In this document: positions 23,026 through 35,182 of the stretch, in pieces | Layout of the letters: each line of letters begins with the position of its first letter | How positions within the stretch are numbered: position 1 is the first letter of the stretch | Assembly (NCBI GenBank): GCA_037693485.1 | Contig: CM075344.1 | Span: 42,194,501 to 42,258,500 of the forward strand | Source: Kitagawia praeruptora | Taxonomy: Eukaryota > Streptophyta > Magnoliopsida > Apiales > Apiaceae | Length of the DNA stretch: 64,000 nucleotides | Direction: 5' to 3' | Notes under the pieces: model-generated | Told to the model about the DNA's origin: nothing | The model's input: only the letters and a program-made list of their open reading frames with translations | Database searches by the model: none | Made by a program: the position numbers and the translations under genes

Positions 23026-26000
23026 TGTAATAACCCTAACTTTAGCAGTGCTACAGTGATCACATGAATAGTAAACTTTGGGGATTTAGAGAAATGGTAG
23101 GTAAGTACTCTATAATGGAAACATGAGATGAATAAACAGAAACCATATGAGTAATGTACACTGAAATTAAGTGACTCGAAATGACGATAGATTCCAGAAA
23201 TTCCTGAAACATGGATTTTGAGGATTTTGATTTCGAATAAGCTTCTATTGGACATTAAGGAGCATGGAAACATTATAAGAATTATATATTGAGGAATTAG
23301 TGAATTTAGATTTAACCAAGGGGTTATTAAGTTAAGAGAATACCAATGGAATTTGGATTGTTAAATGTTTTCAAAACCACTGAGATAATGAGGTACATTC
23401 GAAACGAACCACAATTAGACGGATATGGAGATTAAGCAACCAAGATTAGCGATATAACAAGGATACATACCACATTATTATCTACCAATGTGATTGGCAT
23501 TTTACTTAGGAAAACGAGAAAAGAGGTTATTGGATTATCAAAGTGGTGTCATTAGTCATTAACTTGTTTTTAAGGGTAAATTAGTACTTTAGCAAGCTTT
23601 AACCACAAATATCTTCAATACTTCCATGACACTCTAGAATAATCAAGATTAAGACAAGATAGGATCAAAAATCAACAAAAATCTCTCCCCATCTTCCTCA
23701 TTACTCCATTTCTCTCATCCTCTCCAAATCTGCCAAACAAGAACACTTAAAGGAAGAAAATTCATATCTCAATTTCTATCCATGATAAAATCACCAAATT
23801 TGAACCACAACCTCTCCACTCCATGGGCAAGATTCGCTCAAAATATCATAGTCATCAAAGGGGTGTAGCCTAGTCAAATACCTCCCCCAAGTTGAAGAAA
23901 CCAAACTGTCCAGGAGGATTGACAGTTTCTGGGCTGATTTCAAACGGCCATATCTCCTTCATTACTCAATGGAATTTTGTGTTCTTTATATGGTTGGAAA
24001 GCTGGTGAGATTCTCTACAACTCTCCTTTAGAAGCCTCATCCAGAAAATGTAGGTAAGGCCTCCGTTTTTGCGATTCTTTCAACTGGTGTCCAGTGAATC
24101 CGAATTTCTAACTTTGTTTTTATGATTTATTTAGTTGATCCAAGCTAGTATAAGGTTATTTAAGGACTACCCAAGGCTTGTTAAGTGTTGTCAAGCTTCA
24201 AGGAGGTATAAATCTCAAGACCCTTTAGTATTACTTTGAATATATATGCTTGGTTATAGAAAACTTGGTGATTTAAGTTATGATAAGTGATGATTTATGA
24301 TGATTATGTGTTTGTAAGTGGTTTGAGTTAAATATGGAAGTGTTTTGTGTTGGAAATCCATGGTTGGTATGATGACCACATGGTGTAGGTTTGATGTATG
24401 TGTTTGGTGATGGATTTGGAGGTGAGAAAAATTTGGAAAGTATGAAATTACAGCCGTTATAATGTCCGATTTTCGTTAGAACGAAAACTGCCCTGTTTTG
24501 TGACCCCTGTATTCATACGGTACCTCACTGCCTAGGTTACCAATTGACCATGAAATGATAGAGCTTAGTTCATAGATCGTTTTGATATAAGGTGCGTTAA
24601 AATCTGATGAACGGTTTAGGAGAAAAGTCAGTTTTAGTGAAAGACGTTCGATAACCGAGAAAACGTAATTGTATCAACTTTGAGGCTAAAGTTACCATAC
24701 TTGGACATTTTTATAAGCCACGAAATTTTGGGATAAGGTAGTAGGGTGGTCAGAGGACCCTTGACAGTTGACCTTACATTAAAATTCGAAATCAATATTT
24801 TCTGAGAATTTTTACAGTTAAGTGTGGTCGTTAGGGAAAATGGTGAAAAACCACTGAAACTTCGTTTGAGCTTATAAATGGTTAAGTTCTTGAACCTTTG
24901 GGGTAATAGTGATACGTTAGGCATATATTGAAGTATCAAGGGTAATGTTATACAAGAGTGTAGTGAGTAAGAGATGTGGTATTCTAATGACGGTCCTTTT
25001 GTGTTTATAGAAATTCCGGAGGAGGGACCAGTCATACTATCAGGATACAGAAACCAAGGCAAGATCTTTTCTATCCCTACTTGGAAATTATTTATCTTCA
25101 AAGAAACTTGATTTCATGAAATATATATATGAGATGCTATTGTTACTATATTGTTAAGAAATGGTTTTTCTCGATTATTGATGTAAAAAGGGAAGGTATA
25201 TGAGTATGGTATGAATATGGATATGAGTATGAGTATGAGATGGATATGAATATACATAGAGATGATTATGCATGAAGTGAACATGCCTTATGATTAAGGG
25301 AATATGAAAGAATGGTATCAGTTGTTATCCAGGGTTATATGGTTTATAATACTATATTAAAAATATTCTTTTTGGTGTTAGTGGTATTATAAATATTATT
25401 TGATTATTAATTACTACTTTTTTAAGTAGATGGAATATGTTATGGATATAAAAACATATTTAAATTCTTGAATATAAAAGAGATGTCTGAATCATAATCA
25501 AAGTATTATGTTATGAATATATTTTATAGAAATAATGTGCGAGAATGAAAATGATATGAGTGAATGATAATTGATAATGGAAGTGATATACGGAAATGAA
25601 AATGTGAAATGGTGTTGATAAATTGAATGATGATCTTATAAAAAGGGGAATTTACAATAATAAGCGTAAGAGGCCGTGTGGAAGTTGCACAGTCCAGCAC
25701 TTAATAAGCGTAAGAGGCCGTGTGGAAGTTGCACAGTCCAGCACTTAATAAGCGTAAGAGGCCGTGTGGAAGTTGCACAGTCCAGCACTTAATGTTTCAT
25801 TTCGGCCCAAGAGTTGCCGAAGGAGGATGTAGTGGTAGACCTTCCTCCAGGAGGATGTTAGCAGGTGGCCTTCCTCCAGGGATGATGTTAGCAGGTGGCC
25901 TTCATTCCTTCTACCGGTAGTAAAAAGGGACGGATACGGAGGGCGACTGATCATCGAGCCTCACGTATTCGGCAACAGTGAAAACCCCTACAATATGTGA

Positions 26001-26857
26001 ATAAAGAATAAATGATAAAGTCAGATTGGTATACTGGAAAGGGAAAATGATATGAAAGGTGGAATTATTGTTATAGATGAAGAGAAACTGATTTTATATT
26101 AATTTATAAAAATTGTTACATAAGAAGGAAATGAGATGATGATAGTAAGAGATTTAAGTAAGTATTCATATTATCCTGAAATATTACACTGAAAGATTAT
26201 ATTGATTGTTATATTATTTAAGAAGAGAAACTGATACTGTATTATTCTAGATTTCTTTCTTATAAAAGTAAGTGGATGATGTATTATTAAATAAGAGTTT
26301 TAATCTCCCTTGAAGTTTATAATTGGTTACTACTTACATATGTATACATATATACTTGGTTACATTTTAAATTCCAGTTTACAATATTATCTTGCTGAGC
26401 TATTATAGCTCACTCTTGCTACTTATCTATATACAGCTAGGTACGCCGATACTCCGTACTACACCCCGCAAGAGGGTACGGGAAAGACGAACTTTTGAGA
26501 GAGTGTTGGAAACGCTTTCCGAGGTAGCTAGCGGACGGTTGGGTATTGATAGATTGTGTACATTAAGTGTGTAAGTTGGTGTAATAACTTTTGATTGTTG
26601 AAATGCTTCATGTCGAAGTATTATTCAGCAATGTGTTTAAGTATGATTCTGGGTTTGTAATAACTGTTTAACTCTAAACTTTTATTATGGTGAATGTTGT
26701 TCTCTGAGCATATGACTGGTGTGTGTGTGTATTACTGTGGGGTCAATTGCATAAGTATTAAATAAATAAAAAAAAAAAATCCCAAGAGATATTGATTTTG
26801 AATGGAAGTTGGTCCGTGATGGCCCAGATTCATGATCCCGGATTTGGGGCTGTCACA
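23026..26857 (+). repeat. 3' LTR of the LARD element
   Basis: This LTR has the same length and the same sequence as the 5' LTR wherever compared, including the poly-A and GT runs, which normally drift fastest. The TSD ACCCG follows immediately. Confidence 0.95.
25659..25790 (+). repeat. Triple 44-bp tandem repeat in the 3' LTR
   Basis: These are the same three exact 44-bp units as in the 5' LTR, at the constant 5,782-bp offset. Confidence 0.95.
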
Positions 26858-27300
26858 ACCCGACCCGAACTCGAAATGGGTTGAAAATTTTCAACCCGAA
26901 CCCGACCTATTAGTACCCAATCAACCCGAAAATGACCCATTTTGACCCGAAAATAATTAAAAATAATTAATTTTGTTTATATTAATTAATTTATATATAT
27001 ATAATATTAAAATATGTATTAGTAATTTATTATATGACATATAAAATTAAATTATTTGAATAATATGAAAATATTTCACACATATATATAACTATATGAT
27101 AATTTTATATAATTTATTATATATATTAAATTTTCGGGTCGAATTCGGGTATTTTGGGTCAACCCGACCCGAATATTTCGGGTAAATTTTTACCGAACCC
27201 GACCCAAAACTCAAAATACTCGACCCAAATTCGTACTTTTCCGGATTGGGTTCGGGTCGGGTTTTGGGTCATGTCAAAATTTGACACCCCTAGTCTTTTC

Positions 27301-28949
27301 CTTGATTATAATAGGCACAAATTTCACTTTCTACGTCTATTATTCTAACAAGTTTTGTATGAACATGTGACTAATCACTAAATTCTAATTATCATTTTTA
27401 ATTTAATATGTTATATAAAAAAGAAATATTTTCAGTAGTTGAGATAGAATCTACTTTCTCCTTAAAAACGAACAATACAGTTTAAAATTGTTTAATATTT
27501 TTAAGTATTTTTTGCATGGTAATAGGTCATTTGGTTTTGAAATTAATATATATTCTTCACAATTTGTTTGTGTTGTGATAAAAAATAAATTTACAAAAAG
27601 AATTAAAATTCTCGACATTTTACAAAAAGAGCTAGTGCAATATCAGTAGAAACGACAGACCATTAATATGTTCTTTAATAGTTGTGTGATGATATGTTTT
27701 GCAGATTCTTGATGCAATTTGATAATAAAAACTTAATTGTAAAATTTAATAAATTAAAAATAGGGTAATGCTAAACATAGCCCTTAGGGCTATGGTTAAC
27801 CATTAATGTAAGTAGATAAATGCACTTAAAATGTTAATTTTGCACTTAATACATCAAGTTTGCACGAATTTCAATATAATTATTTAGCAATTTGAGATGT
27901 TTTTATTAGTGAAAATTAATGTTAATGAAGGGGGTCCACTATTATTACTTGGGAAATTAAATTGATGTTGTAAAAGAGCATTGAAAAACCAAAAATCAAT
28001 TAAATAACTAAAGTCAATGTTGACAATATGAGAATATTTAATGTGGTTAGCATTTCCCTTAAAAATAAAAGAAAGATTCGTAAATTTCTCAAACCGAAAA
28101 TTCAAACACAAAATAAAACTAGTTTGATCCCGATTATATTTCAATTTTTCTAGTTTTCAGTTTTTTCAAGGAAATAACAGAATTCTAGAACGTCCATCGT
28201 ATGTTTTGGTTTCACGTGTCTAGGCGTGTGTATGTCTGAAATTGGAAGAGTGCGGGGCCTGGGGCAATATACATGAACATGACTTGGCCACGATAGCGAA
28301 ACGAAAGTGACAAACCATCATTAAATGCCGAAATCACCCAAGTTATTGTTATAGGTCATACAGGACAAATTGTACACCATCTCAACAACTCTACATTTCT
28401 GGCTTTAAAGTTTAATCTCTTTAATTTTATGCGAGTACTACAGGTGACTGTCTCAACTCTCAACTGTCTGTATTGAACTTGTGTGAATACAGAGTTGATG
28501 TCTCATCTGTGTTTGATTTTCACTACATCGGCATATAAAAAGTTTATCGATTTAGAAACTTTTTATGATCGCAACTGATTATATTATCCTTTAGTTATAA
28601 AATACTCCGTAATCATGTCGTGCTAACACAAAATCTATTATTTCAATCTTAAAAAAATGTACTAACTATCTTGAAATTTAAAGTTTGTGAAATAACATAT
28701 AATTTTTTTTTAATAATTCGATGTCCGGGCCAACTTTCGCATAACTCGATTAATCTGGAGGACGACTAGCACACTCGTAAGTTTCTAAAGTCACGATCCA
28801 TCTAAAGTCACGATCCAACTAACTGGAACTCATGATGGGTAACAACGTATAATATTGACGAAACAAACCATGCCTTAAAACACGTTCAATTTACATAACT
28901 CCGATAAATTGTATTTATAAAAATGACTTTAATGCATAATTAAAAGGGT
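27301..28949. other. AT-rich intergenic stretch without recognisable genes
   Basis: No ORF here has protein character. Small inverted repeats occur (AGCCCTTAGGGCT near 27780), and there is a short GC-richer patch at about 28720-28850 with a repeated AAAGTCACGATCCA. None can be assigned to a known element from sequence alone. Confidence 0.5.
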
Positions 28950-30968
28950 GAAAAACAAAAATACCCACCATTTAATTTCAGTTGCCCAAAATACCTATCA
29001 GGAGAAACGTCCGCCTTTTTTACCCACGAAACACGCATGTGTCACTTGCGTACACAGTACACGCATGTCTCACATGCATGTTCTTTGTTTTTTCTATTTT
29101 TTTTTTAAATAGGCCACGCATGTACAACATGCGTGTTTTTTTTTTAATATAAAATAAGTCCACGCATTATACCAATGCGTATAGCTCATTGGTAAGTTTC
29201 TTTGTCAAATAGACAACGCATTGGTAGCATGCGTATGGTTCAATAATTTTGAATTTCACTTTTTTTTTAGCAAAATTTTGAATTTGACAACCCTAAACCC
29301 TAAGTTCGTATACGGTTTATTCTTCGTTCCGAATATTTTAAAACCCAAAATGGAAATGTTAAACCCTAAAAGTTAATTGTTGAACCACTAAATTTAATTA
29401 AAAATGTATTTTTTAATTTTTTAAATTTATTTTAATGAGGTCCAAAATTTTCCACCAGTTGACCAAGTTAGCACCATTCAATTTATTTTCTTTTCCACCA
29501 ATCTATTCCACCACTTAGTTTTTTGGTTTTTATTTTTGTTTCCACCAGTCTTCTTTTCCGCTACTTAATTTTTTTGTTTTATTTTTGTTTCCACCAGTTT
29601 TCTTTTCCACCAATCTTTTCCACCACTTAGTTTTTTGGTTTTATTTTTTTCCCACCAATCTGTTCCACCACTTAGCGGCAAGTGAATTTATTTAATACGC
29701 ATGGTGCAGTTGGGTATTCAAGGGTTACCCAAACAACCCTAAACCCTAAGTTCGTATACGGTTTATTCGTCGTCCCGAATATTTCTAAACCCAAAATGGA
29801 ACTGTTGAACCACAAAGATTAACCGTTGAAATCCTGAGGGAATACAGATAAAATTTAAAATTTTAATAAAAAATTGAATCCGGCGGCCTGATTTTTAAAC
29901 GCGTTAAAAATCAGGATAAGTTAGGGTTTAGGGTCTAGGGTTTAGGGTTGTAAACAACCCTAAACCCCAAACCCTAAACCCTAAGTTCGTAGCGGTTTAT
30001 TCGTCGTCCCGAATATTTCTAAACCCAAAATGGAATTGTTGAACCCCAAAGGTTAACCGTTGAAATCCTGAGGGAATACAGATAAAATTTAAAATTTTAA
30101 TAAAAAATTGAATCCGACGGCCTGATTTTTAAACACTAACGCGTTTAAAAATCAGGATATGTTAGGGTTTAGGTTCTAGGGTTTAGGATTGTAAACAACC
30201 CTAAACCCCAAACCCTAAACCCTAAGTTCGTATACGGTTTATTCTTCGTTCCGAATATTTTTAAAAACCAAAATGGAAACGTTAAACCCCAAAAGTTAAT
30301 TGTTGAACTCTAAATTTAATTAAAAATGTATTTTTTTAATTTTAAAATTTATTTTAATGAGGTCCAAATTTTTCCACCAGTTGACCAAGTCAACACCATT
30401 CAATTTATTTTCTTTTCTACAAATCTCACCACTTAGTTTTTTGGTTTTATTTTTGTCTCCACCAGTCTTCTTTTCCACCACTTAATTTTCCACCAATCTC
30501 ACCACTTAGTTTTTTGGTTTTATTTTTGTTTCCACCAGTTTTCTTTTCCATCACTTAATTTTTTTTTATTTTTTTCCACCAGTCTTCTTTTCCACCAATC
30601 TGTTCCACCACTTAGTTTTTTGGTTTTATTTTTTTCCCACCAATCTTTTCCACCACTTAGTAGCAATTTATTTAAAATTGAATTTAAAATTTTAATAAAA
30701 AAATTAAATCTGGCGGCCTGATTTTTTTTTTTTTTAAAAGGGAAGAAGACCACGCATTTGTCTAATGCGTGTAGTTCATATTGTTTATAACCTGACCTGA
30801 CCAGCACAACATTTTCATTCATGTGAAGAAGAGTACGCATTGTGCACATGCGTGTGAGGAGTACGCATGTTGCACATGCGTATTCAGTGGTAGAAAGGGC
30901 GGTGTGTTCCACCGGTAGGTATTTTGGGTATTGGGTTCCCAAAAGTAGTATATTTTGGTCATTTTTTC
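28950..30968. mobile_element. Unclassified repeat with long imperfect terminal inverted repeats
   Basis: The first ~80 bp and the reverse complement of the last ~80 bp share an imperfect match, clearest at CCCAAAATACCTA, followed on both arms by CCGCC-containing and ACGCATG-rich sequence. This suggests a foldback or Mutator-like non-autonomous DNA element. I could not pair a target-site duplication. The interior contains no transposase. It holds repeated CCACCACTTAGTTTTTTGG blocks, a larger duplication (about 29288-29520 and 30197-30420) and the telomere-like tandem units listed separately. A minus-strand frame at 30942-30520 is low-complexity read-through and is not a gene. Confidence 0.45.
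29735..30240 (+). repeat. Tandem ~220-240 bp units with telomere-like CCCTAAA motifs
   Basis: Unit 1 (29735-29955) and unit 2 (29956-30196) are similar tandem copies; a third begins at 30197. Each begins with AACCCTAAACC-type repeats and ends with TTAGGGTTTAGGGT-type repeats, so the unit borders form inverted telomere-like hairpins. The motif matches the plant telomere repeat TTTAGGG, but the arrays are only a few units long. Confidence 0.85.
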
Positions 30969-31497
30969 TAAATAAAATGACAATGAAAATGTAAAAATAG
31001 ATAAAAAAAATTGCTAAATGAAACAGATAATTGATTTTAAGTATGCAATCATAAATGTTTAAAAATTATGTCAATTAACTTACTTTTTTTTAATTAAACA
31101 GATTTATATGAAACGATAATCGATAAACTTTTATCATTTGAGATAATTAACTTATTTTTAAGTATAAAACTAAATGCTTTTGTATCATTTACTCATTATT
31201 TATGAGGAAAAAGAAAACAAAATTCATTATATTAAATTTAACTAAAAATTATGATTCTTTTTTACAAACTTAAAATAAAGACATTTGTTATAACAATTTC
31301 GACATTAATATATAACCTAAGTCCAAGTTTTCTTTAAATAATTTTGACTTTTATGGTATCAATAGTTGTGTCCATGCGTCTTTTCATATTTCCAAAACAC
31401 TCTCTATTTATTCAAAACCAGTTATAACCCTTCTCTCATTCTAACATCTCTCTTCATCAAACTCCCATCTTTTCAAATTCTTCTTCACTTTTCTTCA

Positions 31498-31856
31498 ATG
31501 GATTTTTTCATGTACTACCGGTACATTGACAAGATTCTCTTCGACTACCATCCTTTCACCATGGTAGTTGATGGCATCAACTATCTTGTTGACCAAGTTC
31601 CTTCTAACATCGTCAAGAAGCTTTTTTACGAGCAAGAGATGGAGATGAGCTTCTTGTTATTGAACTTTGTCGTTGAGGAAGAAAGGGCTGCTGAAGCAAG
31701 GGCTAGAGAAGCTGAAGAGAGGGAGTTGGAGCGACCCGTGCACTGGAGGAGCAGGAGAGGATCATTGGCCTCGCTGTCACGATGTCAAGGATCTTCTCCC
31801 GCCGTGCTGCTGTTGCCAAGAAGAAGGAGAACCCAGAAGATCCTCCTAGTTCTTAG
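31498..31856 (+). pseudogene. Small possible gene of unknown function, apparent frameshift
   Basis: I do not recognise this gene. An ATG at 31498 follows a CT-rich leader that looks like a plant 5' UTR, with TATAAC at about 31422. The first 78 codons give a hydrophobic-aromatic N-terminus (MDFFMYYRYIDKILFDYH), then an Ala/Glu/Arg-rich helix likely to form a coiled coil (EEERAAEARAREAEERELE). At about 31730 this frame turns into Arg/Ser-rich sequence. The helix-like Ala/Glu/Arg pattern continues in the next frame, which ends at a TAG at 31854-31856. That suggests loss of one base, either a real mutation or a sequencing error. A 3' UTR-like AT-rich stretch follows. It could be an extra ORF of a decayed element. 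Confidence 0.45.
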
Positions 31857-33087
31857 GATAGTTAGGGCTTCTGTGTATTTTTTTTTAATCCAGTTATTGT
31901 AATGATATAAATTCATGTATTTTTAGGATTTCAAGGATTTTTTTTAGTACAATTGCACATTAAAATGCACATTTTCTGTACATTTTTACGATAAAATTAT
32001 CACACTCCTTAATATGTAATCCAAGATGTTCATAGACAATTGCATATTTCTTTAGATATCTCAATAAGATATAAATCACTCTATTTCCTTCTCTTCGAAT
32101 ATACTTCTTAATTAACTTATTTTCTTGAATAATATTGTCAAACACGGAAAGACCTTCACTTACATTATTCAGATTTTCAATAATCTAAAGGAGTCATATC
32201 TTTCACGATTTTTGAAAAATATTATCTCTTTAATTTTATTGAAAACTTAACAACAAACTCACCTCAAAGTTTTTTCTTTCAGAAGCAGGCTTCATCATAG
32301 TTAATTTGCAAGAAAAGGTAGAAGTAATAAAATGATTTGATTCGAAAATAAATTTAACTAATACAATTCTTGTCAAAAACCTCAAAATTGCTTTAAAAGA
32401 TCAATTGTTATTCCCATAATATCCCTAAATTTTGAGTTTTTTTTTATGATTTTGATAATCTTTCTATCGTTAAAATAGTAAGACAAGCAATCATAGTCAA
32501 AGTATTTAAAATTTTGTATGTCTCACATACAAAATCAAAAGAGTGGACAAATTTATAAATAGTTTCATCAAACCACTACTTTGCCAAATTTTATTAGAAT
32601 AATTTAGATGATATAACACAATTTGACTAATTCGTAGAATGTGTACAAAGTTATGTTACATGTAAAAAGTGTATAATAATTTGTACTCGCGGTAATTTTG
32701 GGTCTTAATATTTCAGCTGAAGAAAATGAAGAACTGAGGTTAAGAGAACTTAAAGTTCAAAAAATAGGTGTGTGTTTCTTTTATTTCTCCTTAAAACTTT
32801 CCATCCACATAATTTAAATTCTAAAGTAAAACTGCTCAATATTTTACCAAAATTAGTCTACTTATAGTAAAAAAATCTAGTATACTATATCCAACACATT
32901 TATATGCCACGAAATATCTTATATTGAGTGTTTATCTGAATAATTAAATCAAATTTTCTGTAAAACAAAATTGGGACATTATAACAAATATATTTTAACG
33001 GAAACTATACAATTATGTCCATATATATTCTTTAAATCGTAAAAATAAACAAGTTTACATCAATTGTGAGTGCTTCAAGTAGGACAG
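31857..33087. other. AT-rich stretch without a supported gene
   Basis: I see no convincing gene. A 50-bp segment at about 32717-32767 lies between an acceptor-like ATTTCAG and a donor-like GTGTGTG and has an open frame (EENEELRLRELKV). It is too short to call an exon. Confidence 0.4.
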
Positions 33088-33416
33088 TCAGGCTACCAGA
33101 TAGGTTAATATTCACCTATAAGGGAGGAAACAATAAGACATGGCCCCTACATCAATTACTAGATGAAGGCTTCAGCAAATTGGTAAAGAGGCAACGACCA
33201 TAATCTTCAACAAGATCAATGATATAAGATAAAGCTGGAATTCAAAGGAGGGTTTGCCTAAGAAGCTGAACATTCCATATATTCCTGGAAGGAAGGTTCA
33301 TTTTTATCCATTTTGGATAGTGGAATTCAGAGATAAAGATAATATTAGAAGATTTTCCAGAATAGAAGATCAACTGGAAAAAGCTAGCTATGAGTATCAT
33401 TTAACCCTCGAATGAC
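33088..33416 (+). pseudogene. Sirevirus envelope-like ORF relic (C-terminal domain)
   Basis: Translated pieces match the C-terminal domain of the element C envelope-like ORF (about 55.2-54.7 kb). Pieces here are RLPDRLIFTYKGGNNKTWPL and PFWIVEFRDKDNIRRFSRIE; in C they are PERLVFVYKGGNQRTWPL and PFWMMEFRDEEGTRRFFRLE. The middle is deleted and the frame is broken near 33195. No LTR, gag or pol accompanies the fragment. The G LTR-like sequence starts 36 bp downstream, so it is probably an older relic cut by that insertion. Confidence 0.8.
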
Positions 33417-35182
33417 TTTTTAGTCATGGTGGATTGGCTTGGCATGACCAAGTGTAAGAACCCAAATTTTTGGTAGAATTAAAACTTTTCTTATTTGGAT
33501 TAAGTGCATCAGTGAATAGTGTTTCCATACGTGAATAGTGTTTTTCATGGATGAATAGTGATTTTGGGAACCAAGAAATTTTTCACGCCACCCTATGTAC
33601 GAGACATGGTATGGATATTTCGAAGTCATATTAATGATTCACGGAGTAAATAAGTGTATACAAAGACGATCGGAATTCAGAAATTCCAATTTCTATTTTG
33701 GTGTAATATTTGACCGGACACTGAATTATATATTATTATATTCAAGAAATGAGATAATAAATTTGAGGATTTGAGGATTTAATATTTTAGAATTTTATTA
33801 TATTTGATTTGGGGATATGGAACGAAAACCACAGAGATAGTGAAACGAGCGTTCTAGAAACCGTTGAAACTTTACAACGAGATTAAAAGATAAAGTGAAC
33901 GAATTATGAAATTTGGATTGAGTTCATTACAAGATTAAATATCCTACATGATCATCAAGGGAATTATATCAAGTGGTCATATGAGTAACCAATGCACTTA
34001 GTGATTTAAACCTTGTACTTAGCACAAACAATCTTTAATCCACCAAGCTTCCAAGATAAGCTTCCAAATGCATCATCCCTTACCTCATCACTTTAATAAA
34101 GTAGGATTGGATGAGATAATATCTAGTTCCACACACCTTGTGCATTGTTGATCAAACAAAGCAAAACAAAGGAAGCAAAGCCAAGAACTCCATGAAGAGC
34201 AAAACAAAATCTTCTCCTTTTTAGCAAAATCAAAGTCCAACCTCTTGATCTTTAATGGCCATGAAATAAATCATGTAAGTTCCTTACTATATCAACATGA
34301 TCTCCTAGAAATTTGAGCTTCAAATTCCATCTCTATCATAGTTTTCAAAATTCATCAAAGTGATGATGAATAGTATTTTCAAGATCTAATCTTTGATTTC
34401 TTGATTTGTTTAAATGATCTAAGCTTGGTTAAGGATATGCAAGAGATAATCAAGGCTTAGTAAGGTCTTAGAACACTTTAAGGAAGGTATGAACATCTCA
34501 AACCCTAGGTTTTATTTTGAGTTTTATCATGTTCTTGGTGGGTTTTAGCTTAGATATAAATGACATGATTATAAGCATGTAAGCATGATTAATTAGCTGG
34601 TTTGGTTGATTTAATAGTATGATGATTATGATGATAAAGGGACATGTTCTTGGACCTATTAAGTTGAGAATCATGTGTATAAGTTGTATGGATGCCCGGT
34701 GTGGCTTGGTGTTGATGTAACGAATTTAGAAACGTTCGATTTTTAGCCGTCGTAATGCTGAAATTTTGATAAACCTTAAAAACCGAGCATCACAGTAGAT
34801 ATAACTCACTGTCCAGTTTCATATTATGCCATGACAAGATAGATTATGTTATAAGCTTCGTTTTGATATAAAGATCATGTGAAACAGACTTACGGTTTAG
34901 GAGTTATGGTTAAATTTGTAAAAGTGGTTCGAAACCGTAAACGAAAGTTCGTAACTGAAATTGGACCCCTTTAATATTACGAAATCAGTGGCGAATCTTG
35001 ATAATTAAATATTAGAGATAAAAAGGAAGGTGTGGGAGAAAATCTCATGTCAAACGGATCGTTTCCGATTTTATAAAAATGTTCGAATCGAGGTTAAACG
35101 CGAACGAACCCCTTAAAAGTATGACTCTGGTTATAACTTAGAAAACGGGCGATAAAACTCGAGGTATAATCTTGGTTCGTAG

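Larger units (their letters stand above)
17244..26857 (+). mobile_element. Non-autonomous LTR retrotransposon (LARD) with near-identical LTRs
   Basis: Two direct 3,832-bp repeats (17244-21075 and 23026-26857) enclose a 1,950-bp internal region. The TG...CA ends, the perfect 5-bp TSD ACCCG (17239-17243 and 26858-26862), a tRNA primer-binding site and a polypurine tract define a complete insertion. No gag or pol is recognisable, so the element must have been mobilised by enzymes of another element. The LTRs keep a constant offset of 5,782 bp end to end and every stretch I compared was identical, which implies a very recent insertion. Class (Ty3-gypsy-mobilised) is inferred from the 5-bp TSD and PBS only. 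Confidence 0.95.
17178..27292. mobile_element. hAT-type MITE split by the LARD element
   Basis: The outer ends are inverted: TAGGGGTGTCAA at 17178 and TTGACACCCCTA ending at 27292. They are flanked by the perfect 8-bp duplication GTCTTTTC (17170-17177 and 27293-27300). The 8-bp TSD and this terminus fit hAT-type non-autonomous elements. Without the insertion the element is about 496 bp. Its interior is rich in GGGTCGGGT / ACCCGACCC motifs in both orientations, and there is no transposase. The LARD element inserted within one ACCCG motif. Confidence 0.9.

Noticed and set aside
27770..27800. Palindrome AGCCCTTAGGGCT as a MITE centre or terminator
   Set aside because: It is a short isolated palindrome with no terminal repeats or TSD around it.
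28720..28850. GC-richer patch resembling a SINE-like fragment (TCCGGGCCAACTTTCGC, AACTCGATTAATC)
   Set aside because: No A/B box promoter, poly-A tail or TSD could be identified. The resemblance is from memory of plant repeats and is not firm enough to call.
30520..30942. 140-codon minus-strand frame
   Set aside because: It reads through low-complexity CCACC/AAAA repeats and gives Lys/Trp-rich repetition (KNKTKKLSGGTDWW). It is a repeat shadow, not a gene.
32717..32767. Possible exon between ATTTCAG and GTGTGTG
   Set aside because: It is only about 50 bp, with no neighbouring exons or recognisable domain. AT-rich DNA often produces such splice-like flanks.
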